Assembly: GCF_043641665.1 (NCBI RefSeq)
Contig: NC_092189.1
Coordinates: forward strand, 9,626,833 to 9,690,832
Direction of reading: 5' to 3'
Source: Enoplosus armatus
Taxonomy: Eukaryota > Chordata > Actinopteri > Centrarchiformes > Enoplosidae
DNA length: 64,000 bases
Every line of letters begins with the position of its first letter. The first letter of the stretch is position 1. The translations under genes were made by a program, and so were the position numbers. The notes beneath the pieces were generated by a model. The model made no database searches. It was not told the origin of the DNA and saw nothing but the letters and a program-made list of their open reading frames with translations. Below, one piece after another: positions 12,357-44,559 of this stretch.

Positions 12357-12680
12357 TTAGGGCTGCAACTAAGTCTTATATTCATTACTGATTAATGTGG
12401 CGATTGTTTTCTCCATTAATCCATGATTAATTTTTTTAGTCTAAAAATGTCAGAAAGCAGAAAAAATGTGAAGAGTTGCTTGTCTTGTTTGAGCCGCAGT
12501 CTACAACCCAAATATATTCACTTCATCAGCATAGAAGCCAAAATATTCACATTTGAGAAACTGGAAGCAGTGAATTTGTGCTTATAAAATTACTTGAATG
12601 ATTGATCAATTACCTAAATTGTTGCAGAATAAAGCTTTGTTGATCGACATATCGATTAATCAACATATACTTTCAGCTCT
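12357..12680 (+). repeat. dispersed percomorph repeat, plus copy
   Basis: A fuller plus-oriented copy. It begins 'agggctgcaacta', passes through 'agtctaaaaatgtcagaaa' and 'ttcacatttgagaaactgg', and ends with a 'cgattaatcaacata...tcagctctag' terminus. The GGGCTGCAAC/TCAGCTCTA ends are typical of this family as I remember it. Confidence 0.75.
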
Positions 12681-14262
12681 AGCATTATTGCAGATCTATT
12701 AGCCCTGATAGATGTGAGTAGTCAGACATCTTGAGGCTCTTAAGTTCCCGTGTGAAAGCTTGTGTGTGTGATCTAAATGATGCACAGTGCAACCGAACCG
12801 CTAAACTAAACAATTTATTCAAACTGAACAGCTGATTTCCTGTTGTGTGAGTGAGCTGTAATGGCGTCCAATAAAACAGAGACCAAAACTGTTCTACTGC
12901 TGCAGCTCGGCCACACACACTTTATTACCGGTGTCACATGTGAAGACACATTGGTATTCCTTGTTACTGAACTTCTGTTCTGTTTGTTCATGCATTTATT
13001 TTATTAGCTATGTTGTCACTTTCCATTTGACTCCATAGTAACAGAAATCACATCCACGTTTCTTAAAATACCTTCTCAACTGCAGTCATCATCACAGATG
13101 TTTTTAAAGAGGAGACAAATTGACTTACAGCTTCTCTCAGCACTGCAAGTTGATAAAAAAACTCAAAGCAGAACATTTTCATGCTGGTATAATTGCAGAG
13201 TTTCTTCACGTCTTTACAGTAAACAGAGGTAATCACTGCTGCAATGCGATGAGTGTAATATGAAATAATAAGCAACACTGAAGATGGCAGCCATCCATCA
13301 TCTGTATAATATGAAGCATTGATCACCATATATAAACGCTGTCATAACGTGTTACAGCAATTGTATTGTACCAGCTAACTTAATATATCAACTGTAAACA
13401 TAAAGAAAGCATCTCTGTCTGTCATATATGTGTCTCCGATTACGATAAATATGGCATAATGCAGTATTTAAAAGATATTAGCATTATCCCCAGTGGATGA
13501 ATCTATAGAATCTATAAACCAATACGCTTGTTGAAATGAAACTAAAATAAAGATATTTCAATGTATGCGAGAGAGTTTTAAAGGGCCAATACAAGTATTT
13601 TTGAATTTACTAAATTAACTTTTAAAGAAACAACATACTATAACAAACAGAAAAAGTAAAAACAAGTGACACATTGTTTGCATTTCTGTCTTTCATAGAA
13701 AAAGCTTAACTAACAAGTTCTCTTAATGCGGCGTCCAAACAGCTGTCCATCACAGCTGGAAGCCTTACAGTCTTTTTGCACAGATGTGGAGTGAATTCAT
13801 CGCACCGTCCACATTTTATTGCAAGAATTTTGGTGTCGCTCCTACTTAGTTTTGCAGGATTTCTGTTGTGTATGAGTTTTGAGTCATATACATGTTGTTC
13901 TTTCTTTATTGTTACATGTTATATTACTGACTGAGAGTGATAAACATATTGCCTGTACTTGTTCTACAGCAGAGGAAATGTATGTATATTCAAGTCCTGT
14001 CCTGGTTGAAACAAAGGCTCATTGCAGTACACATAACTGGGTGAGTGTGCACTACTTGACCAAATGCTCTTTTTATTCATTCATTTATTAATTGATTAAT
14101 TAGGTTGATTTAGGTACTGTCTTTATTATTTTGATAGCATGAATAGCCATTCAGCTGAGTTTCAGCCAAATGTTTTAAATGCAGTAAGACTTCTGAAAGA
14201 TATGTTTGTGACAAAGGTAAGTCAAGACTGAACCTGAAATTCAGGAAAATGATGAATAACAT

Positions 14263-14705
14263 TAAAGGGTAATCCCAGTATTTTTAAACCTGGGTCCTGT
14301 TTTTACAGATTTTGGGGTCAGATGACTAATACTTGGAAGTCATTCAGTAGATTGCCGCAAACGGGCTGCAATGGCTGCAACGCAATTCTTGCCGGCAACT
14401 GTGCCCGTGAAAATTACATCCATTAAAAGTGCTTGTTTTCGCCAGTGACAGGCTCAGATTGTCATTCTATGTGTCTGACACCATTGTAGAAAGGGTTCCT
14501 ACAGAGATAGACCATTTTGTTCAAGAGTAAGATCCTTTTTGTTTAACCAGAAACAGGAGTCTCGGGAAGTCTCACTCTGAAATCTCATGAGAGGTGAGTT
14601 GTTGCAGGAAGACACCGTTTGTCTTACTCTTTAACAAAAACTATTAGGCATTTAGACCCCGACATTTGTAAAACTGGGGCACAGGTTTAAAATGACCCTT
14701 TCATG
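14263..14705. mobile_element. inverted-repeat (MITE/foldback-like) element
   Basis: The left end (TAAAGGGTAAT, then TTTTTAAACCTGGGTCCTGTTTTTA) is matched in inverted orientation by the right end (AAAACTGGGGCACAGGTTTAAAATGACCCTTT). That gives imperfect terminal inverted repeats of roughly 40 bases around a 440-bp element with no open frame. The size, ends and lack of coding fit a non-autonomous DNA element common in percomorph genomes. The superfamily is not determined. Confidence 0.7.
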
Positions 14706-15599
14706 TCAAGGTCAGGATGTGTGTAGCTGAGTGTGAAAAATGGGCAGATGAAGTCTAAATAAATCTACAGGAGGCGACTCTGGCATTCAAGCCCATGTAG
14801 CAAAATGTAAATGCAGAAACCAGGTCTAACAGTCTGTGTGAAACCTCCAATAATAATTATGATAGTTGTAACCTGCATGCATCCATCTTTGTATTAGCGT
14901 CACTGCGTCTGGCCAAACAGTCTAAAGAAGGGGGCCATTTGGTCTGATTCGTCAGCTCTGTTTGAGATGTGGTTAGCTGGATTCAAAGAGCGGCCCTGAA
15001 ATGTACTCGCTGGTTCACACTGATTCATGTGAATCCATCTAGAAGTCTTAAAGACCACTGAATGACAGGGCACGACCAGAACAAACACATCCTCCTCACC
15101 AGGGCCTCCCCTCAGGCATTTGATCCAGTTTCATAGTTTTCTCCTCACCAAATTCAGGGATAGAGTTCTGGGATTTCTGCACGACCATATACACACCTGG
15201 CACACCTAAAGCTTCTATAATAATTTGATTTCAAAAGTGTTTTAAAACATGTTTGACCAATTATGTTTTCATGTCAAAAAACAGCTCTAGACACCTTTCT
15301 TTTGCAGATGTTAAAATCCTTGAATAGAAAACCTCTAACTTCTCCTGTAGAGAAGTTATTTCTGTAATACTTCCTATACATTTGTGAATGTAATTGATTC
15401 CTTTGTCAGGCGGACAGCAGAGAGACAGACAGCAGTGATGATGATGTCATCGAGGCACAGACTCCGGAGCGGCTCCATAGACAGTGAATAATGGACCAAC
15501 TCCTGCAGGACTCCTTGACAGCAGCCACAGTCGTTTTACTGGGACATTTTTGGATTTACATCAGCAGCAGTGTTACATTTAGAAATGTCCACAGACTCA

Positions 15600-15852
15600 G
15601 TCCCTAATTCAGAGTCGGTTCACCTTTGACATCTGATGACAGCTCTTACTGGACTTACAGTTACATTTTCTGTAACTTCTGGCACAGTGCAATATACCTT
15701 TTCACTTTATTATTTATTTATAATATCCACTCAGTACACTTTACTGCAATTTGCACACTGGTATGGGTATACTTTCCTTTTTAACTTTTATGTTATTACG
15801 TGTGTTTGGCATTTGTTTTTTGTACTATGTACCGTGTAGTTTGTTCATGTCA

Positions 15853-15892
<40 letters not shown>
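15600..15892 (+). repeat. retroelement 3'-end-like fragment with (TATC)n tail
   Basis: An AT-rich stretch with the texture of a fish LINE 3' untranslated region ('gcacagtgcaatata', 'tttattatttattta', 'gtttgttcatgtcat'). It ends in an uninterrupted TATC tetranucleotide run at 15853-15892, as LINE insertions often do. There is no reverse-transcriptase open frame, so the class rests on texture alone. Confidence 0.4.
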
Positions 15893-17746
15893 AATAAGGA
15901 GATTGTGATTTTGCTGTCCAAAATCAGTGGATGAACACAATTTAAACTCAAATATTATGATAAGTATCATTATTCTTATAATATTTTTATGGTGGATTTT
16001 CCCCTTAACTTTCCCATCTTAGAGTAAAACAGCTTTCAGTCTCCATCTCTGTTTGCCTGCCTGCAGCACCGTACACAAAATACCAAACGGTTGGTAGAAA
16101 ACAGAATAAATGATCCAAGGAAATGATTGTATAGTTTCCTTCAAAAAGAGAAACCATTTAACCTTGCATGATTAGAAGTTGAAAAGATTCAGTTCTTTGT
16201 ATTGCTCTAAAAAGGAAGAAGACCTTTTTTGCCTGTGAGTGTAAAACACATTCAAATTCATAAGCGATTCAAAGGTTTATCTGCAGTAAGCATACATATT
16301 ACAAGTGTGTGGCCTGGATCATCCAGGCTGTGCTCAGAGGTTGCATCATCTGCAGCATAGTGTATAGGTGTAGAGACGGTAATATCTGTGTTTATTGACT
16401 TTAAAAGGATCAGCCGTGTGTGTGTGTGCAAGTGCACGCATGTGTGAATATTCACTCTCATTTTGACCAGGAGCATTGATATAGTACACAGGGATTACGC
16501 ACATAAATTTACACTCCCACACAAAACGGTGGAAATAACTACATCTTCTCTGAGGCATCGATGCATATTTATCAAGGCGTATAGACGCCCTTGGCCACAT
16601 ACTAGTTCCATTGTAGTGGGATGGGAGTGAGCTGACTGTCTGGTGCAGAGGGATCGCCCTGAGTCTCTGCCTGTTATCATGATGAAAAAAAGCGCAGTAG
16701 ACTTCAGCAACAGGCCACAGAAGGGTCGGCTGGGATTTGACGTGTGTGGCTGAACCCCTCTTATCACCTGTGCTCTCTGGACAGCTTTCATGAGAGCAGG
16801 GATGCAGCTTTTTGGGGCGTGTTTAGAGGATCTACATATTAAATCCATCATTGACTCGTCGTTCAGGATAACATGATATAGCCATGTGTAGACAGAACAA
16901 GGGGACATCATGCTATCTGCACATCAGCAGCATGTTCTTCGAAAATCTTTCCTTCAGTAGAAGGTCGTGGTTTGCATTAGGGGCTGAGTCTCCGACCCAT
17001 ATTAAGGACGTTATTGAAGGCCTTTGTGTGCCTGTCTTGCTTTATGCCTGCAGAATGCAACATGGTAAACAGGGAGATGGCTTCCTCATTACCTCCTGAA
17101 GACATGCAGGCAAACAGCTCACAAAAGCACTAATCACATGCACGCCATACAGAACAATTAAGGGTCATTGAACAATAGATTTTGTGATTCAGTTTTTAAA
17201 CATAAATAGCCAGGGAGCAAACACCCCTCGCTTGTGTAAGTCCATCTCGCATTGCTCAATAACTTCACTACTTGAGTGTTATGTCCTTGACCGTATCAAA
17301 CGCAAACACAAACACAAAGCTTTGCCTCAGCAAAGAGGAGGAAAGGCATAAAAATTCTGCTCTGTATAATATCTAAGGCTCTCTCACAGAGCCCGAGCAG
17401 ATCATAGTGAATTATGTTCACTGAATAATTAGCGAATAACCTGTTAGGGGCAGCAGCTGAACGTTGTTGGGAGTCGCTAATGAATAGTCTCATAATCTCT
17501 TCCTAGGTTAGATTAGAAGGACGCCATTAACATCAACTCATCTGCCTGGACATCTGACGCATGAAAGGAGACACATCCAACCAGTAATCATCCAGTTGCT
17601 TTCCTTTTAAGCAGGGCTCTACCAAAGTCTACTTTCATCTATAATGTGTGACTTCCTCAGGAGGTGCAGCGCAGCAGGGTTTGGTCTGCCACGCTACGTG
17701 AATGTTTACCAGCGGCGACAGCGTGTCTTTTTTTATTGTTTTCACC

Positions 17747-17748
<2 letters not shown>

Positions 17749-17780
<32 letters not shown>
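17749..17780. repeat. (GT)n microsatellite
   Basis: An uninterrupted GT run of about 16 units. Confidence 0.95.
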
Positions 17781-17781
<1 letters not shown>

Positions 17782-18514
17782 TGTGGACAGATTTTGTCAA
17801 TGTGATAGTATCACAACCGCGCAAGACGCAGTCCTGAAACGTTACAGGTGTGTAGTTGAGATCAAAATGAAGGCTGAGTTCAAAGATGGGTGTGGTCCAA
17901 GCAAGGGCACTGGAAGTAGGGGGGTAGCCCTGGTCCACATTCGCTTTAAGTTGTTAAGTAATTGTGAATTTGAAAAAAAAAAAAATGGTATAATTCTTTA
18001 TTGCTGTATCAATACAAATTGTATCATCAGAGATTCATCAGAGACACGTTATAGATAAAATAACCAGATGCATGTCTGTTCTTGGTGAATCCAGATACTT
18101 GATTTTTTTTAAATACAAAACTCCTCCAAATCCAATATTGGAAACATTTCCCACAATAGTGTAAAACAGTGTTTGGCTTTAAAAGAAAACAATGTCAAAG
18201 TTTACATGTACTTCTATGACTAATTTTACCCCTTCAGGCCTCTAAAAATACTCAAAATAAACAAACTGAGCTAAGCGAACTAGCAGAACATATAAATATG
18301 AGAGTGGTATTAATCTTCTCATCTAACTTTCGGCAGGAAGGAAAATAAGTATTGCTTCAACAAGTGAAAAGCAAACACTAGAGAAATGCCATGGTTCTAT
18401 GTAGCAGAAATATGTTTTTAACAACCACTTCCACCACCCCCAGTTTGGGAACCAGTGGTCTAACCACTAAAGACATAGTTTCCTTGGTATAATGGTATAA
18501 TTAAATATGGTCTT

Positions 18515-18570
18515 ACTATACAATTTCCCCCCAGGGACCAGTAAAGTATTTCTGATTCTGATATCCTAAT
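18515..18570 (+). mobile_element. LINE 3' tail fragment
   Basis: The segment 'caatttccccccaggga...agtaaagtatttctgattctga' resembles the conserved 3' terminus ('caatttccccc(t)gggga...taaagtatttctgattctga') of fish non-LTR retrotransposons as I remember it. The insertion is 5'-truncated; no coding part is recognisable upstream. Confidence 0.6.
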
Positions 18571-19656
18571 ATCACTCAATCAGATGGAGACCTTGTTATT
18601 TAGACAAAAGTCAACATTTATTAATCTGTCTGCAGTGAACTCACACAGTCAACATAGTCCAGGATACTATGAAACAGGCTTTACGTTGTGTGTATAGTGC
18701 AAGATTTTTAGATCTTTTGTAGATACAATATCAAACGTTTCAAACATAATGTGCATATCACAGCCAAAACAGCCCTCAGAAAATGAGGACCTACATGTAC
18801 TGTCTCTAGATTCTGATCATACAATCCAAAATGCTGTCTTAGCACTGTTAAAACTTTTCATTAGAAGAGGCCCGTCAACCAAGGCTAACTGATATGACTG
18901 CAAAATGTTCCCAGAGGAGGCTTTCAAGTTGTTGCCTCTTAATGTGGCTGCAATTGTGGTGAAAACCATTCATAATTTATTAGAGTCACTTCCTGTCATT
19001 CTGTGTTATATTTACATGAATGTGACTGTGACATTGTGATAATCCACTGGAGAGCTAGTTTGTATCTTCATGAGACCAAAACATCAACATTATGTTGCGA
19101 TTCGTCTAGAAGACTTGGTTATCTGCCAAATTTGATATTTTTAGAACATGCATTGAAAACGATGTCATGGGCAATGTGCATTATGCCTGAATCCCATTGA
19201 TGTATGTGCTTTATAAAACAAACACATACAGCAAAATAATCTTTGTAATTCAGTATTTTAACTGTGATCTCAGAATGAATTGTAATATGTATACATCCTT
19301 GATATAAAAATGCAAACTACCGGTTCAGTTTATTTTGAAAATAATTTAAAAAATTTAAATCAATACAAATTTAGTGTCAACATCAAGGCATATGTAAGCC
19401 ATTACGTGTACTCTCATCTGTTTCCAGTGCAATGGAAGATGTCAATAAACCTGATGTCAAAAATGAGGAGGAGGGGGGGGGGCTACCATGTTGACTAACA
19501 GATGTCTTAAACACACGTATGTGATATACAAGGTCTCTTATGCTTGGCTTCAGCTGAGGCAACTGGCATAGAAGCTCCATCTCTGGACACCAGCCAGTGC
19601 TAAACACACTTGCTCCCTGTTCTGCTCCTCCTCCTTCACTTTGGCGAGCAGTGGCC

Positions 19657-19662
19657 TTTATT
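19657..19662 (-). promoter_or_regulatory. abcb7: abcb7 poly(A) signal (AATAAA)
   Basis: On the minus strand AATAAA occurs 174 bases after the abcb7 stop codon. It is the first canonical signal downstream and would give a short 3' untranslated region of about 0.2 kb. Confidence 0.6.
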
Positions 19663-19835
19663 CACATGAGTAGGAGGAGGAGGAATAGTCACATGGGTGG
19701 GGGCTTGGCTGAAGTGGGAGTGGGTAGCGGGGATGTGCCCCTACCCTGCTCCCTCCCAAATACTGCACAGACTCCAGCGGATTCCAGCGTAGGCCATCTG
19801 TGAGGGATGAAGGGACGTGGAGGTGGCAGCTTCTC

Positions 19836-39834
<19,999 letters not shown>

Positions 39835-40212
39835 GTTGACGAAGGAGGAAGGCGGTTAGTCAACACGCCGGGGACGTCATATCCGGTCTTCGTCAACGCT
39901 GTCAGTGTCAAAGCTAGCAAGCAAGCAGCTTTACTTGACACTACATTTTTAAGGGAATATCAGCCGCTAGTTTGATTTTAACACGACGTGATTGAGTGTC
40001 TAAAGGTTTGTCGATGTGGTCCTGATGCGCAGTTGCTATGCGGTAGCTGCGTGAACCGGAGAATTACACTTCAAAACAACAGTCGAAGCTAAAGGAAGAA
40101 CACGTTGTCTTCTTTGTCAGACAGCGGGTAAACCGTCTGTAAGTGGGTCGCTCGGTCAAGAAACGCTATCTGGCTTTAGCACAGTTTTAAGGGAAAACTC
40201 TTCGTGCTCAGG
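39835..40212. promoter_or_regulatory. bidirectional abcb7/uprt promoter
   Basis: The spacer between the two divergent start codons is only 378 bp. It has many CG dinucleotides (CACGCCGGGGACGTCA, ATCCGG, GATGCGCAG, ATGCGG, ACCGTC) and no TATA box, as is usual for housekeeping head-to-head pairs. A CRE-like GACGTCA at 39873-39879 and a TGCGCA half-site at 40026-40031 (NRF1-like) are visible. Both transcription starts must lie inside it or overlap, unless a 5' untranslated exon has been missed. No transcript data are available here. Confidence 0.75.
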
Positions 40213-41633
40213 ATGCCATGCCACAATCAGCAACTGAACAGTGTGAACAGTGGCCAGGAGCACCCAATGAAGCAAGTACGTTTTGCTAGCAACAGCAACA
40301 GTGTGCCTGCAGTGCTGCCCAACTCTGAACCAACTGATGCCACCATACAGCATGTCAACCAAGATAACCTGGGACCTCAGCTTAAACTGCTTCCTCTGAA
40401 CGACCAGATCCGTGAATTACAGACCATAATCAGAGACAAGTGAGTCCCCACTCTTCTATCTTGGCATACAGACCTCTGCCAATCTGGTGGTTGTGTTAGA
40501 AATAAAAAAAATGTAGAACAATTTCAAGACAAAACATTAGGAGCCTGGAGTATTACATCTAAACTGTGAGTGTGTGGTAGACAAATGTTGAAGCTTTCAT
40601 AAATTGTTCATTTCACTCAACTAGAATAGGCAGACTTTAATTCTAGGAAAAGGCAACATTCAAGCGGTATCATAACTAAAATCCTGTAGTCTAGTCTCAT
40701 ATAACTGTGTCAAAAATACTATATATATTTGAATAATCTATATGTCTGCTGTGTTGTTTAAAGTAGTGATGCACCAATCTGATATCTGATGGGTATCAGC
40801 GCTGATGCTGACCTTATGAATCTTTGGTATTGATCATACAGGGTATGTGACTGATCCGATTTAACCTCTTCCCACTATCTTGCCAGCGGGACAGTCAATG
40901 CAAGTTCATGCTGTGCAGCCAAACATCCTTCAAACCCACAGATCTTTATTTCAGTATCCAGTGGAAGTATCAAAGACATCTAGAATATTTACATTTGATG
41001 GAATGATGCAGTTTGAATAATAGTTCACTCAGTGTGAACATAATGTAGCTATGATAAAGACCTGGAAGAAGCTGCTAAAGGATATACAGTATATGCTGTA
41101 CTCTCAAGACAGTGTTGAATAAAATAACTTTCCAACCTTAAAGCTACTTAAAGGATAAATAATAGGAAACTGGATGTTAAGGGGTTGAATACTGTTTAGT
41201 TACTGTCATAATAAATCATTTTAACTACACTATTCAATAAACCCTCTACAACGTTGTAATTCAAATTTTGCACAAGAATCAAAAGAATATTAGCGTATGA
41301 AGTTCTGTGTAGTTAAAGCCTCATTTTACCTCACCGTACACACAGAGGAAGGATCCCAATCAGTTCTACACGGTGAGGTAAATTTTAAATTGAAGGAGAT
41401 CACTGGTATAGGATCAGTGCCCAGTATCGCAAATATATCTATATAATACCTATATAATATATTTATGTGTCATAACAGGAGAGAAAAAGTGGGTTTGGTG
41501 CGTCCCTAGTGAAAGGTACATTCTCAACTATCTAATCAGATGTTTATATTCATATTTTCAGGACAACCAGCAGAGGAGACTTTGTGTTTTGTGCTGATCG
41601 ACTGGTAAGATCATGACTTAATACTACATACTG

Positions 41634-41702
<69 letters not shown>

Positions 41703-44559
41703 GCTACATGCTGTGAGCTTTTCTTTCTCCAACAACAGATCAGACTAGTAGTTGAAGAGGGTTTGAATCAGCTCCCCTACTCAGAGTGCACTGTGACTAC
41801 ACCAACAGGTGAGGATCTCTTTCTGTTAATAACAGTCAACGACCAGGTTTAACATATCATAAGATATAACATACGATCCCTCTTGGATAGAACTGTATAG
41901 AGCTGACCAATTATAATAACATAAATGCAAAAATAAGTGCAGGGCTCCCATCTTGTGTTTCACCTCCAACATGTATGTGAGCAGCTACATTTGTGAATGT
42001 TCCTACTTCATTTTTGTTCCCCTCAGGGTACAAGTATGACGGTGTCAAGTTTGAAAGAGGCAACTGTGGAGTCAGCATAATGAGGAGTGGTAAGTTAAAC
42101 CCGCCATGATTGCTGTGTGTTGCACCTACGTGTGTGGGGATGCAGTCAGTAATGTAAAGTAAGGTAAAGGTAAGGTAAGGTAAATGTGGAGAGGAAGTTG
42201 ACAGCATTGTTTTTTGTTTAGTGTGATATTTTGATTGACAGCACTGTGTACATAGGCGCCAAGACTTTATATTTTATTAATGTTTTAAAGGTGCATTTAA
42301 CTTTATTTTCTACGCACTTATCCAGTTGTCCATTGTATTCTGCATGTTTGTAGAGTGGTGGGCTGTACAGACCTTCACACACACTTCACTTTGTGTTCCG
42401 AGACAGACAGAATTCAATTACTTTTTTTTTGTTGTCAAAAACCAATCAAAGGCGCTCTCTGATTCCTATCCCTAATATATGGCGTGTAAAGAGAATGCCT
42501 TCAAGCTGTTGTTATCCAACGCTTGCACACTGGCTCCAAACAACAAATGTATTTAAATGGACAACATTTCGATCCCAGTTGTGACCTGTGTGTCTCCATA
42601 CAGGGGAGGCCATGGAGCAGGGTCTCCGGGACTGCTGCCGCTCCATCCGGATTGGCAAGATTCTCATCCAGAGTGACGAGGAGACACAGAAAGCCAAGGT
42701 CTACTACGCCAAGTTCCCTCCAGATGTGTACAGAAGAAAAGTGCTGCTCATGTACCCCATCCTTAGTAAGTAACAGAGGGCTGAGCACAGTTTATCTTAC
42801 TGATGACTCCAATTTACCATCTTCAGTAGCATGTAAATGTCAAGAGACATCTATTTTTGTGCAAATGTAAAAACAGTTTCATGTATTTATTCATTCTGAG
42901 AAATCTCCCTTGAGTTGACCTTCACCAGCAAGTCTGCATTTCCACATCATACCGGCCCATTCACACTGTTCTGATAATTATAGCTCTCATGGGGGAAATT
43001 ATACACTGCCTGGGAGATGGCCACCAAGCTGCTGAATAGCATAATGAGGGCCAACAAAAATAGTATCTTAATAGTCATGGTTTCCCAATGTCACCAAGCA
43101 GCATTTTTCTGCTTTCAGTTTTTAAAAAAAATATGATGGTGACCAAGCCAGGTTGAAGGTATGTTTTATTATGTCAGAATGATTGAACATATGGTTACAC
43201 TGATGCATGCTAACAGGGTCAGAAATTAAAGCCTGCCAAGTGCCCAGACTCATGGGCGGATCAATCAGCACACAGCTCAGTGCCTTTTTCAAAATGCTAA
43301 CATACTGTGATAAATCAATCAATTTATAATGCTTTTAATAATTATAATTGCATTATGAACCTGATACGTTGTGAAGGTGAGTGAGCACGTTTTAAATGAA
43401 CACATTGTTTTTGTTTCTGTAAATAAAGTGACATTGCAAACATTGGAATGTGAGGCAAACGTCAAAACTTAAATGTTCTGTGTCTGCAGGTACAGGGAAC
43501 ACTGTGATTGAGGCGGTGAGGGTGCTGATAGAGCACGGAGTCCAGCCCAGACATATTATCCTCCTCAGCCTCTTCTCCACGCCTCATGGTATACAACCAC
43601 GGCCAGTTCACTGCAACTGCAGCTCTTCACCAATTTACTTTTGTTTACCCACCAGATCACAACACTTAGTCTTCAATCTCCTCTCCACTCCTATCCCTGC
43701 TGTATCATTGTCTCCGTGCAATATACTGCTGGTAACCACAGTGCTGCTCCGTGACACTGCTGACTGTCAGTCTTCCTCATCAGTTCAGCCAACAACGGCT
43801 TTAAATGAGTGAACAAAGCAGCAAATTATTTTTATATTGGACCAGAAATAGGGTTGTCCTGGAAAAAACTCAACATAATATTGGAAATGTATGGGGTAAT
43901 TTGTGGACTTGTAATAGTAGTTGTCTACTAGTCAAACTGCTATGACATTTAATGTGGATATTCATGGTTTCCCAGAGAGGGATTTCTAATGTTTTTTTAA
44001 CGGCTTGAGTTTTCTTCTAGTGCCGTTATTGAACCAAAAGTTCTGCTTTAACACAAGAAATATTGAAATCTGAAGGGCATGTTACCATAAACATTTTAAT
44101 GCTCCGAAGAGGATGAAGCCCTTTTATTTTAATAATTCCACAGACTCTCCTGTCACACCACCCTCAAGACGATTGTTTTGGAACAGTCTTTGTTTTCTAG
44201 ATTTTTTAACTCCGTACTTATGTACTAAAAGTTGGCTTTAGGAGTTGGCTTGGTTCTTTGAGACATGTCTTTCCAGCATTTTAGAAATGTATTGACCATA
44301 GAAAATAAGTTTGATTTTGGCTGAACAACATTTTCTCTAGTTGCTTTTGCATCACTTTCAACCACTATTTCTACTCATTCCTAACAGAAGCAGAAATGCT
44401 TCCTCAAACACTTCATTTAAAGTGTAATACCTTTTTTTTACTTTTTTCTTAGGAGCCAAATCTATAATCCAGGAGTTCCCAGATATTACCATCTTGACCA
44501 CTGAGGTTCATCCGGTGGCTCCGACACATTTCGGACAGAGGTACTTTGGCACTGACTAA
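40213..44559 (+). CDS. uprt: UPRT, uracil phosphoribosyltransferase homologue
   Basis: Vertebrate homologue of the pyrimidine-salvage enzyme that makes UMP from uracil and PRPP. Coding exons: 40213-40439, 41562-41604, 41739-41808, 42027-42089, 42604-42765, 43490-43588, 44453-44559. They give 256 residues plus stop with all six introns GT-AG and in phase. Human is about 309 residues; the difference is in the N-terminus (residues 1-50 here), which is low-complexity and divergent. Residues 55-256 align along their whole length with the human protein. The PRPP-loop region reads LLMYPILSTGNT at 182-193, with Tyr185 where bacterial enzymes have Asp. The C-terminal PTHFGQRYFGTD (245-256) is two residues shorter than the bacterial uracil-binding loop, in line with reports that vertebrate UPRT has lost activity. 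ATG 40213 is the first in-frame ATG after an upstream stop at 40177. Confidence 0.96.
40764..41508. mobile_element. hAT-like non-autonomous element in uprt intron 1
   Basis: The left end TAGTGATGCACCAATC and the right end GGTTTGGTGCGTCCCTA are imperfect inverted repeats of the TAGGGATGCACC type found on fish hAT-derived elements. The flanking octamers GTTTAAAG (40756-40763) and GTGAAAGG (41509-41516) match at 5 of 8 positions, as a decayed 8-bp target duplication might. There is no open frame inside. A perfect internal 13-bp inverted repeat lies at 41325-41337 and 41370-41382. Confidence 0.65.
41641..41700. repeat. (GT)30 in the 134-bp intron 2 of uprt
   Basis: A pure GT run filling 60 of the 134 bases between exon 2 (ends 41604) and exon 3 (starts 41739), ending 38 bases before the acceptor. 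It is on the transcribed strand as UG repeat. Confidence 0.98.

Larger units (their letters stand above)
11735..19630. other. intergenic region downstream of abcb7
   Basis: No exon with a recognisable product on either strand. It contains dispersed repeats (12.1-12.7 kb), an inverted-repeat element (14.26-14.71 kb), retroelement 3'-end fragments (15.6-15.9 and 18.5 kb) and several microsatellites. The rest is AT-rich sequence in which I see nothing further. Confidence 0.65.

Noticed and set aside
19640..19835. Search for an iron-responsive element in abcb7 untranslated regions
   Set aside because: No CAGTGN loop with a C-bulged stem was seen on the minus strand in the short 3' region or in the shared promoter.
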